Shown one piece after another: positions 24,401-34,895 of a stretch of 64,000 nt of DNA. The translations under genes were made by a program, and so were the position numbers. Below the pieces are notes generated by a model. The model was not told the DNA's origin, did not search any database, and was given only the letters and a program-made list of their open reading frames with translations. Every line of letters starts with the position of its first letter. The first letter of the stretch is position 1. Origin of the DNA: Zoroaster sp. YZ-2022 (taxonomy: Eukaryota > Echinodermata > Asteroidea > Forcipulatida > Zoroasteridae); the NCBI GenBank assembly GCA_029582265.1, contig CM055816.1, forward strand, positions 24,205,825-24,269,824, read 5' to 3'.

Positions 24401-27400
24401 TGCGTGTGGCGCATTCATTACAAACTGACATTGACGCTTTGCCAGGAAGACTTGAGCTCTCTCCACATCCAATTCCTCCAATGCTTCTCGTAATTCATTT
24501 TTTGCTCCAACAAAATTGGAACCCTGGTCAGAGCGCAACAGTTGTACGGGACCTCTCATGGCAATGAAGCACCGAAGAGCATTGATGAAGCTATCCGTAG
24601 TCATATCATCCAGCATCTCAATGTGTACTGCACGTGAGCACATGCACGTGATCAGCAGCCCGTACTTCTTAAGCTCCCTCCTGCCTTCCCTGACAATAAA
24701 CGGCCCGAAGCAGTCGATGCCACAAAACGTGAAGGGTGGGGAAGGTTCCACTCTATCCTTGGGCAGGTCAGCCATCTTCTGCTCTTCAACTGGACGGCGC
24801 AGACGTCGACATGTAGCACACCTGTGGATATGCGAGGCTACTTCTTTGACTCCTCCAATTATCCAGTACCCATTAGCTCTGACTTCATTAAAGGTCATTC
24901 CCCGACCTTGGTGTTGCACTTTGCTGTGGAAGTGCGAAATGAGCAACCTAGTTAGATTGCTACCCTTCGGTAGAATGGCTGGGTACTTTATGATGTCTGC
25001 AACCTCTGCATTTCTCAGGCGTCCCCCAACTCTAAGAACACCCTCACGGTCCAGGAATGGATTCAAGTTGAAGATTTTGGCAGTTGCCATCACTCTACCT
25101 GAACTTGTCAATGACTGGATTTCCTCTAGGAAGGCTTGTTTTTGAACTAACTTCACAATTTGTGTTTCTGCCTCCTGTCTTTCTTGTGGTGTAGAGAGGG
25201 TAAGAGTAGCCTTCTCTTTCTGATCCAATCGTCTTATGCGTGCGACAGCTCCCAAAAGCTTTGACCAGTCAGAGAAGCGCGACAGACGATCCTCCCATTC
25301 GAGTAATCTTGGTACAACAGTAGTCTGGAGCGATGTCACATTCTTTACTTCAGGATCGCCAACATTAAGTTGGCGGACTGGTTCCTCTGCTATTGCCAAA
25401 TCTTTGTTCCATAGGAACTCTGGACCTCTGAACCAGTTTGAGGCAAGCAACTCTTTGGCAAAGACTCCTCGTGAGGCATGGTCAGCTGGGTTCACCTCTG
25501 TTGACACATAGTGCCACTGACTGGGCTCAGAGAACTGGCAGATTTTTTGGATTCTGTTGGCGACGAATATATGAAAACGTCTAGCCTTATTGCTTATGTA
25601 GCCAAGCACGACCTGGGAGTCTGTCCAGAAGAATTCCTGGTCGATGGTGACTTCCAGTTCCTCTTTTATCATGTGACCCATCAGCACTGACACTACAGCA
25701 GCCGTCAACTCTAGTCGAGGAATAGTAACTATCTTGACCGGAGCAACTCTAGCCTTTCCGGCTACTAGTGTGCAATGAACCTCATCTTCTGCAATAAATC
25801 GCAGATACGAACACTGTCCATACCCATGTGTACTGGCGTCAGAGAAATGATGAAGTTCCACGCTGACGACCTTTCCAAAACCATTTGGCACGTAGCACCG
25901 AGGTATGTGAATCTCTTTCAGGTTACCGAGGTCATCATTCCACTTCTCCCACCTTGGGCGTAGTTTGTCAGGAAGTGGATCATCCCAGTCCACTCCATTT
26001 TGGCACATTTCCTGGAGGATTCCCTTGCCAATAAGAACAAAAGGGGCAAGGAACCCAAGAGGGTCATATATAGAGGCAACTGAAGACAAGATTCCCCTAC
26101 GTGTCAATGAGTGATCCTTGGATTGGATGTGGAAGTTAAACATGTCTGTCTCTACACACCATTGGATGCCAAGAGCCCTCTCTGTTGGAAGAGCATCACT
26201 TCCAAGATCCACATCCTTCACTCTTGCTGCACGGTCAGCTGCCGGAATGGTCTCCATGACTTCTCTGCTGTTTGAGATGAATTTGTGGAGGCGCAGCCCT
26301 CCTCTGGCACATACCTCTTGCGCCTCTTTCACCAACCTTTTCGCTTCATCTTCGGTTTCGGTGCTTTTCAAACCATCATCGACGTAGAAGTTCCTCTTGA
26401 TAAACGATGCTGCTAGTGGGAATTCATTCTCATGCTGATTTGCCAGGTGTTTCAAGCCGTAGTTGGCACACCCTGGGGATGAAGCTGCACCAAATAGGTG
26501 GACCTTCATGCGGTATTCCTGAGGCTTATTACTTGCGTTGCCATTCTCCCACCATAGGAACCGTAAGTAGTCACGGTCTTCTTCATTTACGAGAAACTGG
26601 TGGAACATCCTCTCTATGTCACACATGACGGCTATGGGATGTTCTCTGAACCGACACAGCACTCCAAACAACTTGTTTATCAAGTCCGGTCCGGCAAGTA
26701 GATGACCATTCAGCGAAGTCCCAGCATGGCGTGCAGAACAATCGAAAACCACTCTGATTTTTCCTGGTTTTTGAGGGTGATACACTCCATGGTGTGGAAT
26801 GTACCAAACCCTTCCTTCCTCTCCTTGGCTCTCAACCTTCTCTGCATGACCACTCTCTATGATATCTTCCATAAACTTCTTGTAGTCAGAATGGTACTTT
26901 GGGTTGGTGTCGAACTTCCTGTTGAGGTGGTTAAGACGAACTGCGGCTGTTCTCTTGTTGTTCGGCAACGTGGGTTTGCCATCCTTGAAGGGAAGTGACA
27001 TGCTGAAGTGACCACCGCTCGTCTGATGAATGCTGGTCTCTAGGTGGTTGATAAACTTAATATCCTCTTGGGATATGGTCTTCTCGGCATGATGTTTCTC
27101 TGAGAAATCAGCTTCTAGTATGCTGATTACGTTCCACGGCGATATGCATGGGGCCTCCTTTACCGAGACACAGTGGCAGAAACTGGTAGTGCGACTGTTG
27201 GTACTTTGCTCATCATATCCGACGATGGTCCAACCAAGGTCGGTCTTGACAGCATATGGTTCTTCATCTGATCCAACTATGGTTTGTCGTGGTGCCAAGG
27301 CTTGTGAGCAATTGTATCCGATCAGCATTCCCACCCCACAGTTCTGTAGAGGTGCAATCTCATGGATTATGCTGTAGAGGTGGGACCATCTTCTAGCAGT

Positions 27401-30400
27401 GTCTGCAGTGGGGATGTGGGACTTGTCCACCGGGATGAAATCCCTTGTGTACGATCGTGGAATTTGTATTCTGTTAGACGAAGACATCCCTCTGACTAGT
27501 ATGTTTGTGACTGCGCTACAATCTATAATGGAAGATGCAGAAGTCATAGTGGAGAGCTTCAATCGCACTGGCTCACAGTGGGCTGAAATAGACCTGGCGA
27601 TGTTGTCCAATATAAACGTGCTGTCGCTTTGTGTGTCTAACAGAGCATAAGTGAGAACTTCCTTCGAAGGTGTTTCTGCTGACGACACCCATACTGGGAC
27701 TATCATTGATGTCCCCCTGGCATTTTCCAGATGGACACCACAAGACACCGCCGTTACTATTTCCTCTCTCTTTGGTGACTTCACTTCCTTTTGGTTGGAG
27801 GACTTACTCTCTGTTGTATCATAATGGAGCATCGTAGGGTGTCTTCCTTTGCATTTGTCACAGGTATGTCTTCGTCGACAATCCTTTGAGAGATGTCCCT
27901 TCTTGAGGCAACCAAAGCACAGTCTGTTTTCCTGGACAAACTTCTTTCTATCATCCAGTGACTTGCTTGCGAAGCCGGGGCATCTACTTATGTGGTGATC
28001 CGTTGACTTGCAATACAGACAAGGTTTTGGCTGGAATGCTGGTTTGGAGGGCAACTGGCTTTCGTTGGACTTCTCAACTTCACTTGATGCCATTGTGAGC
28101 GTCGTACCTCTGCTGCGATTGGCTTTTCTTCTTTCGCCTGTTTTAGTCTCTTCTGTCCCCGAGGTCTCTGTTCCCTTTAGTGCATACAACGATGAAATAG
28201 GATTACATGCAACACGGGCTTCTTTCCGCACAAACTTCACAAACTCTTCAAAACCAGGATAGTTGCCTGTGTCGTCCAGCCTATATGAGACTTGCCGATT
28301 CCAGCGAGCTACCGCCCAATCTGGTAACTTCGACAGTAGACGTCGGTTTTCCTCGCAGTCATCCAGTATTTTCAGCGCAGGAACATGAGGTATGGCATCA
28401 TTACACGCCTTCAGGAAATCTGCAAACTGTTGTAGGCCGGTCGCATCTTTGGGGCTTATCTTCTGCCAGCCTGATAACTTATCTCTGAAGGCCTTTTGAA
28501 TTTTGAAGGGATGGCCGTAGCGCTCCTCAAGCAGCTGCCATGCTCCCTCGTATGACTCAATTGATGTATTATAAAAGAAGCCTTGTACTGCTTTCAGTGC
28601 TTCACCGCCCAAGTATCTCTTGAGATAATACACTCTCTCCGCTGTTGAGATGGCCTTCGACTCGATGAGCGTTTTAAAGCTGGCTTTCCACTCCACATAG
28701 CGGATGGCCTCACCCGTAAACACACTTGGTTCTGGTGGAGGCAATTTGTGTAGTGACATGCAGTCTTGGAGACTGCGGACCAGGACTGCTATTTGACCAT
28801 CCTCGGATACTTGGGCTGACTTTGGTAGTGTCTTCTGTGCTCCGTCAAGAGAGTGACCTTTATCACTACTGTCATTAAAGCCCCTGCACTCCCGTTCATA
28901 CACTTCGAATTGTGCACGTGCCTTGTCCACCTCTTTCTCTATTTCTAGTCGCTCTATTTCTCTCCTTTTCTTCTCCTGTTGTCGTTGCATTTCTTCTTGC
29001 TGACGCTGCAATTCATCGAGCTCTGCTTGCTTTTTCTCTTTGACCTCCAGAATCTTTATTTCAGCCTCTTGAGCTGCTAATTCGGCAGCAGCCTTTGCTC
29101 GCCTCACCGATAGACTGTCTGAAAGGTGGGACGATGCTCGGCTGGATGGTGCCGAAGAGAAGATTGATGCATTGTTGTCTGCGTGTAGTACTTTTCTCAA
29201 TTGACTTGAAACATCTGCATCTGTATCTTCCTTGTCTGCAACCACCCTCAATAGTTGTTTGGCTATTGCTGCACAAGTGTCAACCCGTCGCCGCATTTCT
29301 TGTTCAGGTGGGCTAAGTTCCCGGCAGGCTTCGTATACTTCAATCAGTTCATCTCGGGCACTGTGCAATGACGAAGATATTTGGTTCAAAGTATGCTCTG
29401 TACAGAAGCCCTTCAGCACTTTCCTTACATTCTTGCAGCAATCCTTCCAAGATTCGTATTTGTGATCAAAGTCTTTCTTCAATCTCCTTTCCCTTTTAGC
29501 CTTCTCTGAGGCTTGCAATTCTGTCATCTTGGCTGTTAGTTGCCGCGTCCTGCTGCTCTTTCGGGTTTCAGATTCGCTCTCGGCTGCTTTACTCAGTTGA
29601 AGGATTTTTTCTTGATTTTGAAAAATAGCTTCTAAAATCCTTTCTCTTTCTATAGGATCATCTACTGTCTCGAGGGTTGTCGTGTATTTTTCTATCTCTT
29701 CTTCGAGCTGATTCACCTGTTCATTTATTTCCTTACTAGCCATCGCATTAATTTAGGAACAATATCAATGCAAAATAATTTCACACCACTTTCTTAAAAT
29801 TACCTTCAACAATTACAAATATTTGTGTTGAATGACACACGAGTGCACCTTTAAATTTATTGTAATAACCTCAAATGAAGGTGCACTGTGCTGTAAATTA
29901 CACAAAAATTGAACCGTAAATGTACAGTATGCAATGGGCAAAGAATCAGCAAAATATGTATGGTAAATAATTAATCAGAGAAAATACACATGTACCATAT
30001 TCAATGAGCAAAATTAATCATCAAGCAATACACATCAAGCAATGAGTTAAAATCAATTAATCAACGATACTGCATAGTGAACAGAAATTGATGTTTTCAC
30101 CATGTAGTAAAGTGTAAAAATTGATCTTAATTATTGCACAACAACCTTGCAAATGTATCCAGGGGATGGTTTTAACACTCTACACGTTGTTGCTCTCAAT
30201 AAAGTACAGTACATGGAACGTTTGTTATTTGACCATCAACGACCGACTGTTTGTTGTCTAGTTCCGTGTGTAGTTTTGCACCATTTGTGGTCCTCCTGAA
30301 GTTTTATTCTCCCGATGTTGATCAGCTCTCTCGTCTCCTGGTCTTTCTCTGTCACTGTGCTGATCCGTGCTTCAGATGTTCCACACGATGCTGTTGTGCC

Positions 30401-33400
30401 TGAATCTTTGGTGCTACATGAACCTGGATTGCTGCATGGCTACGGTGCTGCTCGAAGTTTGCCTAGCCTCGCTTCTTCAAAATGGCCTACTTTTCCGACA
30501 ATGTGACAATTCCAGTGCTGTTGTTGATGATTCTTAATACATAATTTCTGTGATCATCCCAACATTTAAGCTCACCCTCTACAGGCCCACGAGATCTTAC
30601 TGTAGCTGCACCCGACTACCAATACTCAATTAAACGATTTGGCGGACACGTTCTTACAGATGCCTTGACTTTGAGTCTTTATTCTTGTTTCAAGATGCAC
30701 ATCTTTGACCATAAATCTTGACTTCATGAAATCTCTATATAGACATCGTAAGATCTATCAAACAGGAAAATACCAACAATAGTAATGAGTATAGATCTCA
30801 ACAATATGGGAAAACAACTGATAATTTCACAATGAAAAGTTCCAAAACTTCATTTAACCTAGAGCAATAAACACATACATTTACGTGGGCAGTGTGATGC
30901 AGTATGTATAAATGACACTAAAATTCGTTCTAAAAACCCTTATTTTCTCACAATAATCATATGAATGCAAGACCATAATTATAACCATTACTAAAAAGAG
31001 ACAGTCATTACCTCGTGGGCCTGTAGAGGGTGAGCTTAAATGTTGGGATGATCACAGAAATTATGGATTAAGAATCATCAACAACAGCACTGGAATTGTC
31101 ACATTGTCGGAAAAGTAGGCCATTTTGAAGAAGCAATGCATTATGGGAAAATTATAAGTTACACAAATTTCCTCAGAAATACCATAGAAATCTACAGAAA
31201 CTTAATTGCAATCCGGCAAAAATGTTACCTTCAAAAAAGAATCAATATCTAGGACATATAAGAATATTTTAGCTAATTCTAAAACTTTGATCATGTGACC
31301 ATAACAAACATGGCGGCCTCCACATGTAAACAAAGGATGGCTCTAGCATGCATTGTTCATGCATCAGGAAATACACTGTTTATTGGCAACCGTATCCTTT
31401 CTAAACTACGCCACATTGAAGGTATGATATCTGGAATATTTAGTTATCATCCTAAAGCCTCTTAGAAAATGCAGGTAAGTTAAGTTGGGGAAAAATGACT
31501 CAAAATAAACCAAGAGGATTTCTAGAGCGTCAGCTACACTCTAGCATATCACACGTACCTTGTCAGTCAACCAGTTGCCATTCTCTAGAGTTGCAAAGTC
31601 TGCATGGTCCAGAACCTCTCCACATATGTGTAATCTTGACCCTGGTTTCACTTTGTTTGTTCATCTCACCCATAAGCTGAATATCTGCTAACAATTTGTC
31701 TAAAAGGTAACGTGAAATTTTACCACGTATCATTACAAAGAAGCATAATAGAACATTTTATTGCAAATTTACTTCAAACTATTACATTGTATTGCTATTG
31801 TCAACCCACCAGACTTGAATCCTGTATTCTGATTGGTCATAAGCTTTAAGATTATTGTCATATTGCGCCCAAAAAGCCATACTGTAACGGTTAAAATTGG
31901 ATGCCCAACAGACCAATGTGTACCTGCTGTATAACATTAGACTAACAACCATTGTACCATTAAACCCATCAAGCGTCATAACTTTGGCATCAGAAAATCC
32001 TTTATATAATATCGAAGGCTAAAAGTTATTTAAGGAAACAACCATGCAAACTATGCAAATGATGTTATTTCCAAAGAAACAAAAAACAGCTGAAAGTGAT
32101 TAGTACTGTAGGGATTTCCTGGTTAAGAGTATGAATATAATTTAGGATTTCTGCAACAATCTTCAAAAATCAATTTCAATTATTCAATAAATATATCAGA
32201 AGGCACCCTACGGTTTAATGTGTGACCCACGAACAAAAATGCATGATCAAACACAAAAGTTTATACTTGATTTAGGCAATTTATTATAAATTAAGTCACT
32301 TCTAAACCGGTGATTAATAAAATCCTTTAAATTACAATGTTACAGCGTTCAGTTTAGTTCAAGCGAAACGAATGCTCCACATGTGATGAAGTGATAACGC
32401 TCATGGGATGAAAGTAGCGTTTTTACAGTCCGTCGATCCGTGCTGCGACGTGGTGATGTCATACGATGAAAATACAAAATGGCGGAGCTACGCTCACACG
32501 ATGAAAACACACAAAATGTCAGTGCTCAGCTCACACGATGTAAACACACAGAAATAGCGGTACTCAGCTCACACGATGCAAACACATGGGTGCAGAAAAC
32601 GCAACTGGTCGTTTAACTCTGAATAGACAAATGACTAAAGTCACACCAAACGATCTGGCTCAGTTAAAATGTCGGTTGATCTGGTCGACGCTATTAAAGT
32701 ATTATATTTATAACATTATCTTTCTCATAGCTGGTTGTGTGTGTTCACGTTTTCACAATCTTGAGTTTCATTTCATCCGACCATAACATCACATCAGTAC
32801 ATCGTGCTAAAAGTAATACACGATTACACGTACATACGTACGAGAGCCAGCAAAGAAAACGAAAAAAAACATGGCCCCAAAAGGAATACTAATTCGGGCT
32901 CTGATTGGCTAAGAACTGTGGTACTAATGAATATGTTAATTAAAGAAAACTTATTGGTTAAGTAATTGAATATACACTACATATTCATCAAAACAAGGCA
33001 AGTTTCTGGGTTGATTGAAAGAAACATCTAAATGCTTGAATTTAACATGGTAAAAAAAAAACCTCTTAGTCAAGATTATATAACAACTATGATTAAATAT
33101 CAAATAACAAATAATTATTTTTCTGACTGGTTACTACAGTACCTTTCAAGCCAGATTTGCACGTTATTGCCTCTCCAGGACACATCCCTTTGGAGAAAGT
33201 CTCCTGTTGTTTTACTGGAGTTATGTAGGTAAAAAGTTGACAGTCAGACATTCTATCAATTCATAGCAGTAAATTACTATTAAATAAAATGACATCACAT
33301 ATTTACAATTACATTCCCAAGTATGATGATGAACCCAACAATATCGCTGGGTTGTTCAGTAGTGTTCACTGTTGTCATAACATACATGTATACTGTATTA

Positions 33401-34046
33401 ACTATTTATATGGCCACATAGTACCCTGCAAAATGAATGCACCACTGCTTCATACTTAATGTACGTATGTGCATCACATAAATGCATTTCAAGCAACACA
33501 TGTCAGCTGTATGGCGTATTTGCAATGGTCTATATAATTACCTCTCAGTTCATCAGACTTCCTTGACTCTGTATCCCCTCCTGGACAGGTACCATCTGAG
33601 AAGGTTACATGTTTTTTCTTTGGAGCTGCAAGGACTTTGATAAAAATCACACATAAACAATAGAAGTTGAGACTAGTGTGCAGCAAAATAGAAAGAATAA
33701 TGCAGGTAAAAGTGTTTGGGCAATACTGTCATAACTGCTGAAGTAGTAAATAATAAATGATTGTAAATTGTAAACAAACGTTAAACATCATGCACAAAAT
33801 TTAATGCACTGTCCGTCATAATGCATACAAGCAAGGCTGTAAACGGGACAAGCAACAATATATCTACATATTTCAGATGGTATTATTCAAACAAACCAAT
33901 AACAGAAAAGTGTCAACTGAACAATTTGAATTCACCTTCAACGTCAAACATTGCAGCAGTTGCCCTCAACAGGTCATGCATTGCCTGTTCACTCTGTTTG
34001 ATGTGTTGGTCTGCATCAAAGTGTGTGTGGACATCACCACGTTGAA
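21319..34046 (-). CDS. Ulp1/SENP-type C48 cysteine protease gene (split, interrupted, possibly decayed)
   Basis: Six consecutive exons on the minus strand join with matching phases: 33936-34046, 33542-33625, 31559-31641, 22194-22325, 21806-21960 and 21319-21436. Together they encode basic KKKHVTFSDG-type sequence and then a Ulp1 catalytic domain: WLTDK|VINAYLALL, MPINVNRNHWVL (catalytic His), ALLDSL (Asp), and QQNDGHSCGPF (oxyanion Gln and nucleophile Cys). Enzymes of this family cleave SUMO-like modifiers from proteins, mostly in the nucleus. The 5' start and the 3' end were not found; array 1 follows the last exon. Oddities are an 8.9-kb BEL/Pao element in the intron after exon 31559-31641 and an in-frame TAG three codons before the donor of exon 22194-22325. 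It may be the 3' half of the MULE-like gene upstream, or a separate gene. Confidence 0.75.
21806..21960 (-). CDS. C48 protease exon with catalytic His and Asp
   Basis: Acceptor TTTTTTACAG| and donor GGAG|GTAAGT. Encodes VKMSMYEWIFMPINVN, NHWVLIAAD and VALLDSL. His of HW and Asp of LDSL are in the places seen in SENP proteases. Confidence 0.85.
22194..22325 (-). CDS. C48 protease exon (VINAYL motif) with in-frame TAG
   Basis: Acceptor ATTGCAG| and donor AAAAG|GTAATT. Encodes VINAYLALLKTTLNK and YVLPSYVAVLWDSGKF, then CTC TAG CAA AAG. The TAG lies in frame just before the donor. Either the exon is inactivated or a different donor is used. Confidence 0.7.
22380..22560. repeat. Degenerate GGTCTCG/GGTCTAG repeat
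   Basis: Many short repeats of AGGTCT, GGTCTCG and their complements, with local self-complementarity (GTCTAGACC, TCTCGAGACC). It lies just left of the BEL insertion and has no coding potential. Confidence 0.6.
22652..23587 (-). repeat. BEL/Pao 3' LTR
   Basis: 936 bp with 8-bp terminal inverted repeats TGTAGCTG/CAGCTACA. Contains an AACATGGCGGCC motif (YY1-like) at about 23355-23367. Confidence 0.95.
23792..29743 (-). CDS. BEL/Pao gag-pol polyprotein, intact
   Basis: 1,983-residue frame from ATG at 29743 with no stops. Order of parts: coiled-coil N-terminus rich in Glu/Arg/Lys (about 1-290); gag domain like DUF1759 (about 330-500); CCHC-type knuckles near 574-588 and 608-621 with a CDKC segment after them; aspartic protease with DTQS near 700; reverse transcriptase with YVDD near 1118; A17/RNase H region with FSDAST near 1298; integrase zinc-binding HFHSKVQHQG...CATC near 1600-1645; integrase core with D near 1674, D of RSDQGSNF near 1737 and E of GVWERQIK near 1788; C-terminal DUF5641-like end. 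This is the standard BEL/Pao order. Since all catalytic motifs are present and the LTRs are nearly identical, the copy could be mobile. Confidence 0.96.
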   Translation of the reverse strand: MASKEINEQVNQLEEEIEKYTTTLETVDDPIERERILEAIFQNQEKILQLSKAAESESETRKSSRTRQLTAKMTELQASEKAKRERRLKKDFDHKYESWKDCCKNVRKVLKGFCTEHTLNQISSSLHSARDELIEVYEACRELSPPEQEMRRRVDTCAAIAKQLLRVVADKEDTDADVSSQLRKVLHADNNASIFSSAPSSRASSHLSDSLSVRRAKAAAELAAQEAEIKILEVKEKKQAELDELQRQQEEMQRQQEKKRREIERLEIEKEVDKARAQFEVYERECRGFNDSSDKGHSLDGAQKTLPKSAQVSEDGQIAVLVRSLQDCMSLHKLPPPEPSVFTGEAIRYVEWKASFKTLIESKAISTAERVYYLKRYLGGEALKAVQGFFYNTSIESYEGAWQLLEERYGHPFKIQKAFRDKLSGWQKISPKDATGLQQFADFLKACNDAIPHVPALKILDDCEENRRLLSKLPDWAVARWNRQVSYRLDDTGNYPGFEEFVKFVRKEARVACNPISSLYALKGTETSGTEETKTGERRKANRSRGTTLTMASSEVEKSNESQLPSKPAFQPKPCLYCKSTDHHISRCPGFASKSLDDRKKFVQENRLCFGCLKKGHLSKDCRRRHTCDKCKGRHPTMLHYDTTESKSSNQKEVKSPKREEIVTAVSCGVHLENARGTSMIVPVWVSSAETPSKEVLTYALLDTQSDSTFILDNIARSISAHCEPVRLKLSTMTSASSIIDCSAVTNILVRGMSSSNRIQIPRSYTRDFIPVDKSHIPTADTARRWSHLYSIIHEIAPLQNCGVGMLIGYNCSQALAPRQTIVGSDEEPYAVKTDLGWTIVGYDEQSTNSRTTSFCHCVSVKEAPCISPWNVISILEADFSEKHHAEKTISQEDIKFINHLETSIHQTSGGHFSMSLPFKDGKPTLPNNKRTAAVRLNHLNRKFDTNPKYHSDYKKFMEDIIESGHAEKVESQGEEGRVWYIPHHGVYHPQKPGKIRVVFDCSARHAGTSLNGHLLAGPDLINKLFGVLCRFREHPIAVMCDIERMFHQFLVNEEDRDYLRFLWWENGNASNKPQEYRMKVHLFGAASSPGCANYGLKHLANQHENEFPLAASFIKRNFYVDDGLKSTETEDEAKRLVKEAQEVCARGGLRLHKFISNSREVMETIPAADRAARVKDVDLGSDALPTERALGIQWCVETDMFNFHIQSKDHSLTRRGILSSVASIYDPLGFLAPFVLIGKGILQEMCQNGVDWDDPLPDKLRPRWEKWNDDLGNLKEIHIPRCYVPNGFGKVVSVELHHFSDASTHGYGQCSYLRFIAEDEVHCTLVAGKARVAPVKIVTIPRLELTAAVVSVLMGHMIKEELEVTIDQEFFWTDSQVVLGYISNKARRFHIFVANRIQKICQFSEPSQWHYVSTEVNPADHASRGVFAKELLASNWFRGPEFLWNKDLAIAEEPVRQLNVGDPEVKNVTSLQTTVVPRLLEWEDRLSRFSDWSKLLGAVARIRRLDQKEKATLTLSTPQERQEAETQIVKLVQKQAFLEEIQSLTSSGRVMATAKIFNLNPFLDREGVLRVGGRLRNAEVADIIKYPAILPKGSNLTRLLISHFHSKVQHQGRGMTFNEVRANGYWIIGGVKEVASHIHRCATCRRLRRPVEEQKMADLPKDRVEPSPPFTFCGIDCFGPFIVREGRRELKKYGLLITCMCSRAVHIEMLDDMTTDSFINALRCFIAMRGPVQLLRSDQGSNFVGAKNELREALEELDVERAQVFLAKRQCQFVMNAPHASHVGGVWERQIKTVRSVLSSIIQQTPGRLDAATLRTFLYEAMAIVNSRPLTTTNLYDPLSPEPLTPNHILTMKTAVALPPPGKFVKEDLYVRKRWRRVQYLAEQFWGRWRKEYLSLSSRAKWSTTRRNIKVGDVVLVKDEDTPRMEWPMAIVTETTEGEDHLVRRCKVQIGSKNLDKQGKRVNKMSVLERPIQKLVLLLESE
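29744..30470 (-). other. BEL/Pao 5' leader, non-coding
   Basis: AT-rich leader between the inverted LTR piece and the gag start. A tRNA-complementary primer site could not be identified with confidence next to the LTR. Confidence 0.6.
30471..30593 (-). repeat. Inverted copy of an LTR segment in the BEL leader
   Basis: 123 bp between the 5' LTR and gag that is the reverse complement of 31012-31134 inside the adjacent LTR, with one mismatch seen. In the genomic transcript the two could fold into a 123-bp stem with a loop of about 420 nt. Confidence 0.85.
30601..31538 (-). repeat. BEL/Pao 5' LTR
   Basis: 938 bp. Nearly identical to the 3' LTR, with clustered differences near 30885 and a CA insertion near 31002. 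Confidence 0.95.
31559..31641 (-). CDS. C48 protease exon (LENGNWLTDK)
   Basis: Acceptor CCAG| and donor GACAAG|GTACGT. Encodes HADFATLENGNWLTDK, the usual N-terminal edge of the Ulp1 domain, and continues in phase into VINAYL of the next exon. The acceptor lacks a strong pyrimidine tract. The BEL element begins only 15 bp beyond the donor. Confidence 0.75.
31739..33480. other. Intronic AT-rich DNA with no recognised exon
   Basis: Lies between protease exons 31559-31641 and 33542-33625. Apart from the short tandem repeat at 32492-32600, nothing was recognised. Confidence 0.5.
32492..32600. repeat. Three degenerate 38-bp tandem repeats (GCTCACACGATG)
   Basis: GCTCACACGATGNAAACACA recurs three times with diverged tails. 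An AAAATGGCGG (YY1-like) motif precedes it at about 32475. Confidence 0.7.
33542..33625 (-). CDS. Linker exon upstream of the protease domain
   Basis: Acceptor CCTTGCAG| and donor GAGAG|GTAATT. Encodes PKKKHVTFSDGTCPGGD and RKSDELR. Phase 1 at both ends, consistent with its neighbours. No domain recognised. Confidence 0.6.
33936..34046 (-). CDS. Exon HFDADQHIKQSEQAMHDLL
   Basis: Acceptor TATTTCAAG| and donor GAAG|GTGAAT, 111 bp, phase 1 at both ends. Encodes a helical segment (QHIKQSEQAMHDLLRATAA). Family unknown. Confidence 0.55.
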
Positions 34047-34671
34047 CTTGAAATAGAAGAGTAAAAATGTATTTTATGAAATTTCTGACCAAGCTAAACA
34101 CATTTCAATCACTAAGTACACGTACAATATGTAAAAAATGTATGAAATGTGTCTACTTTTGAAGTACCTCGGAATGTGCGGTATACACGGTTGAAACAAG
34201 CGTACAGACCATGCGCTAGGGAGAGGGGGCCTGCATATGCTTTCTAAAAGTGAAATAAATGTCGCTTTGAAATATTACATTTTAATTTTTAGGGGGAGGG
34301 GGTGGGGGCCATGAAAATTGTACGGTTTGTACGCTTGTGAAAATGTTGACAATTGTGAGCGGCTCATTATTTGATTAACCATAACCTTAGGCTGGAAATC
34401 CTCCCAAATACATCAAAGTAACACAGTAAAAACCTTTGGACTAAACAAATTTAAATGCTTGCCCCATGATAAGTATTGGTGGTTTGGATGTATGAAGTGG
34501 TATACATGTAGTATAAAATCCATCAGGTCCGGCAAAACCATGGGAAGGATTGGGGATGATTTGGGAAGGTTAGGGTTACCTGTAATATAACAAAAAGGAA
34601 TGTTCATCACATTACACATACAGCACAAAGGATTTTTCAACACAGTATAAATGTACATTTACCGACCTAAT

Positions 34672-34895
34672 TCAGTTCATCAAAAGAATTGCTGTGCGAT
34701 ATCTGGCTGAATTTCCAAAGTGTTCTGGAGCAATAGCACACAATGGTGTCAGCAGTTTCACTTGGTCGTCATCAGTTAATTCATCCAGGACTGACATAGC
34801 AGTTAGAGAAACGGTGTCAGCAGTCCAACTTTTGGAAGTTTCTCCCTCTCTAACAAAGTCTGTCCACTGCTCTGATGAAAGGGAATCCTTCAAAG
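34672..34895 (-). CDS. MULE-like gene exon 11, ends TGA
   Basis: Acceptor TTATTTGCAG|. Encodes LKDSLSSEQWTDFVREGE, VLDELTDDDQVKLLTPL and APEHFGNSARYRTAILL, then MN and TGA at 34672-34674. No donor was found before the TGA, and donors just after it do not give the phase needed by the next exon (33936-34046). Treated as the end of this gene. Confidence 0.6.

Larger units (their letters stand above)
22652..31538 (-). mobile_element. Complete BEL/Pao LTR retrotransposon (8,887 bp)
   Basis: Two direct LTRs (22652-23587 and 30601-31538) begin TGTAGCTG and end CAGCTACA on the plus strand. They differ only by about four substitutions and a 2-bp indel, so the insertion is young. The element is flanked by a perfect 5-bp duplication CTCTA at 22647-22651 and 31539-31543. 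One long gag-pol frame without stops lies between them on the minus strand, with a purine-rich GGTGGGAG just upstream of the 3' LTR. No envelope-like frame is seen. It sits in an intron of the C48 protease gene in the same orientation as the gene. Confidence 0.97.

Noticed and set aside
34490..34580. Possible exon GNPNLPKSSPILPMVLPDLMDF on the minus strand
   Set aside because: It has an acceptor-like TATTACAG, but its phase does not fit the exons on either side and the family is unrecognised.
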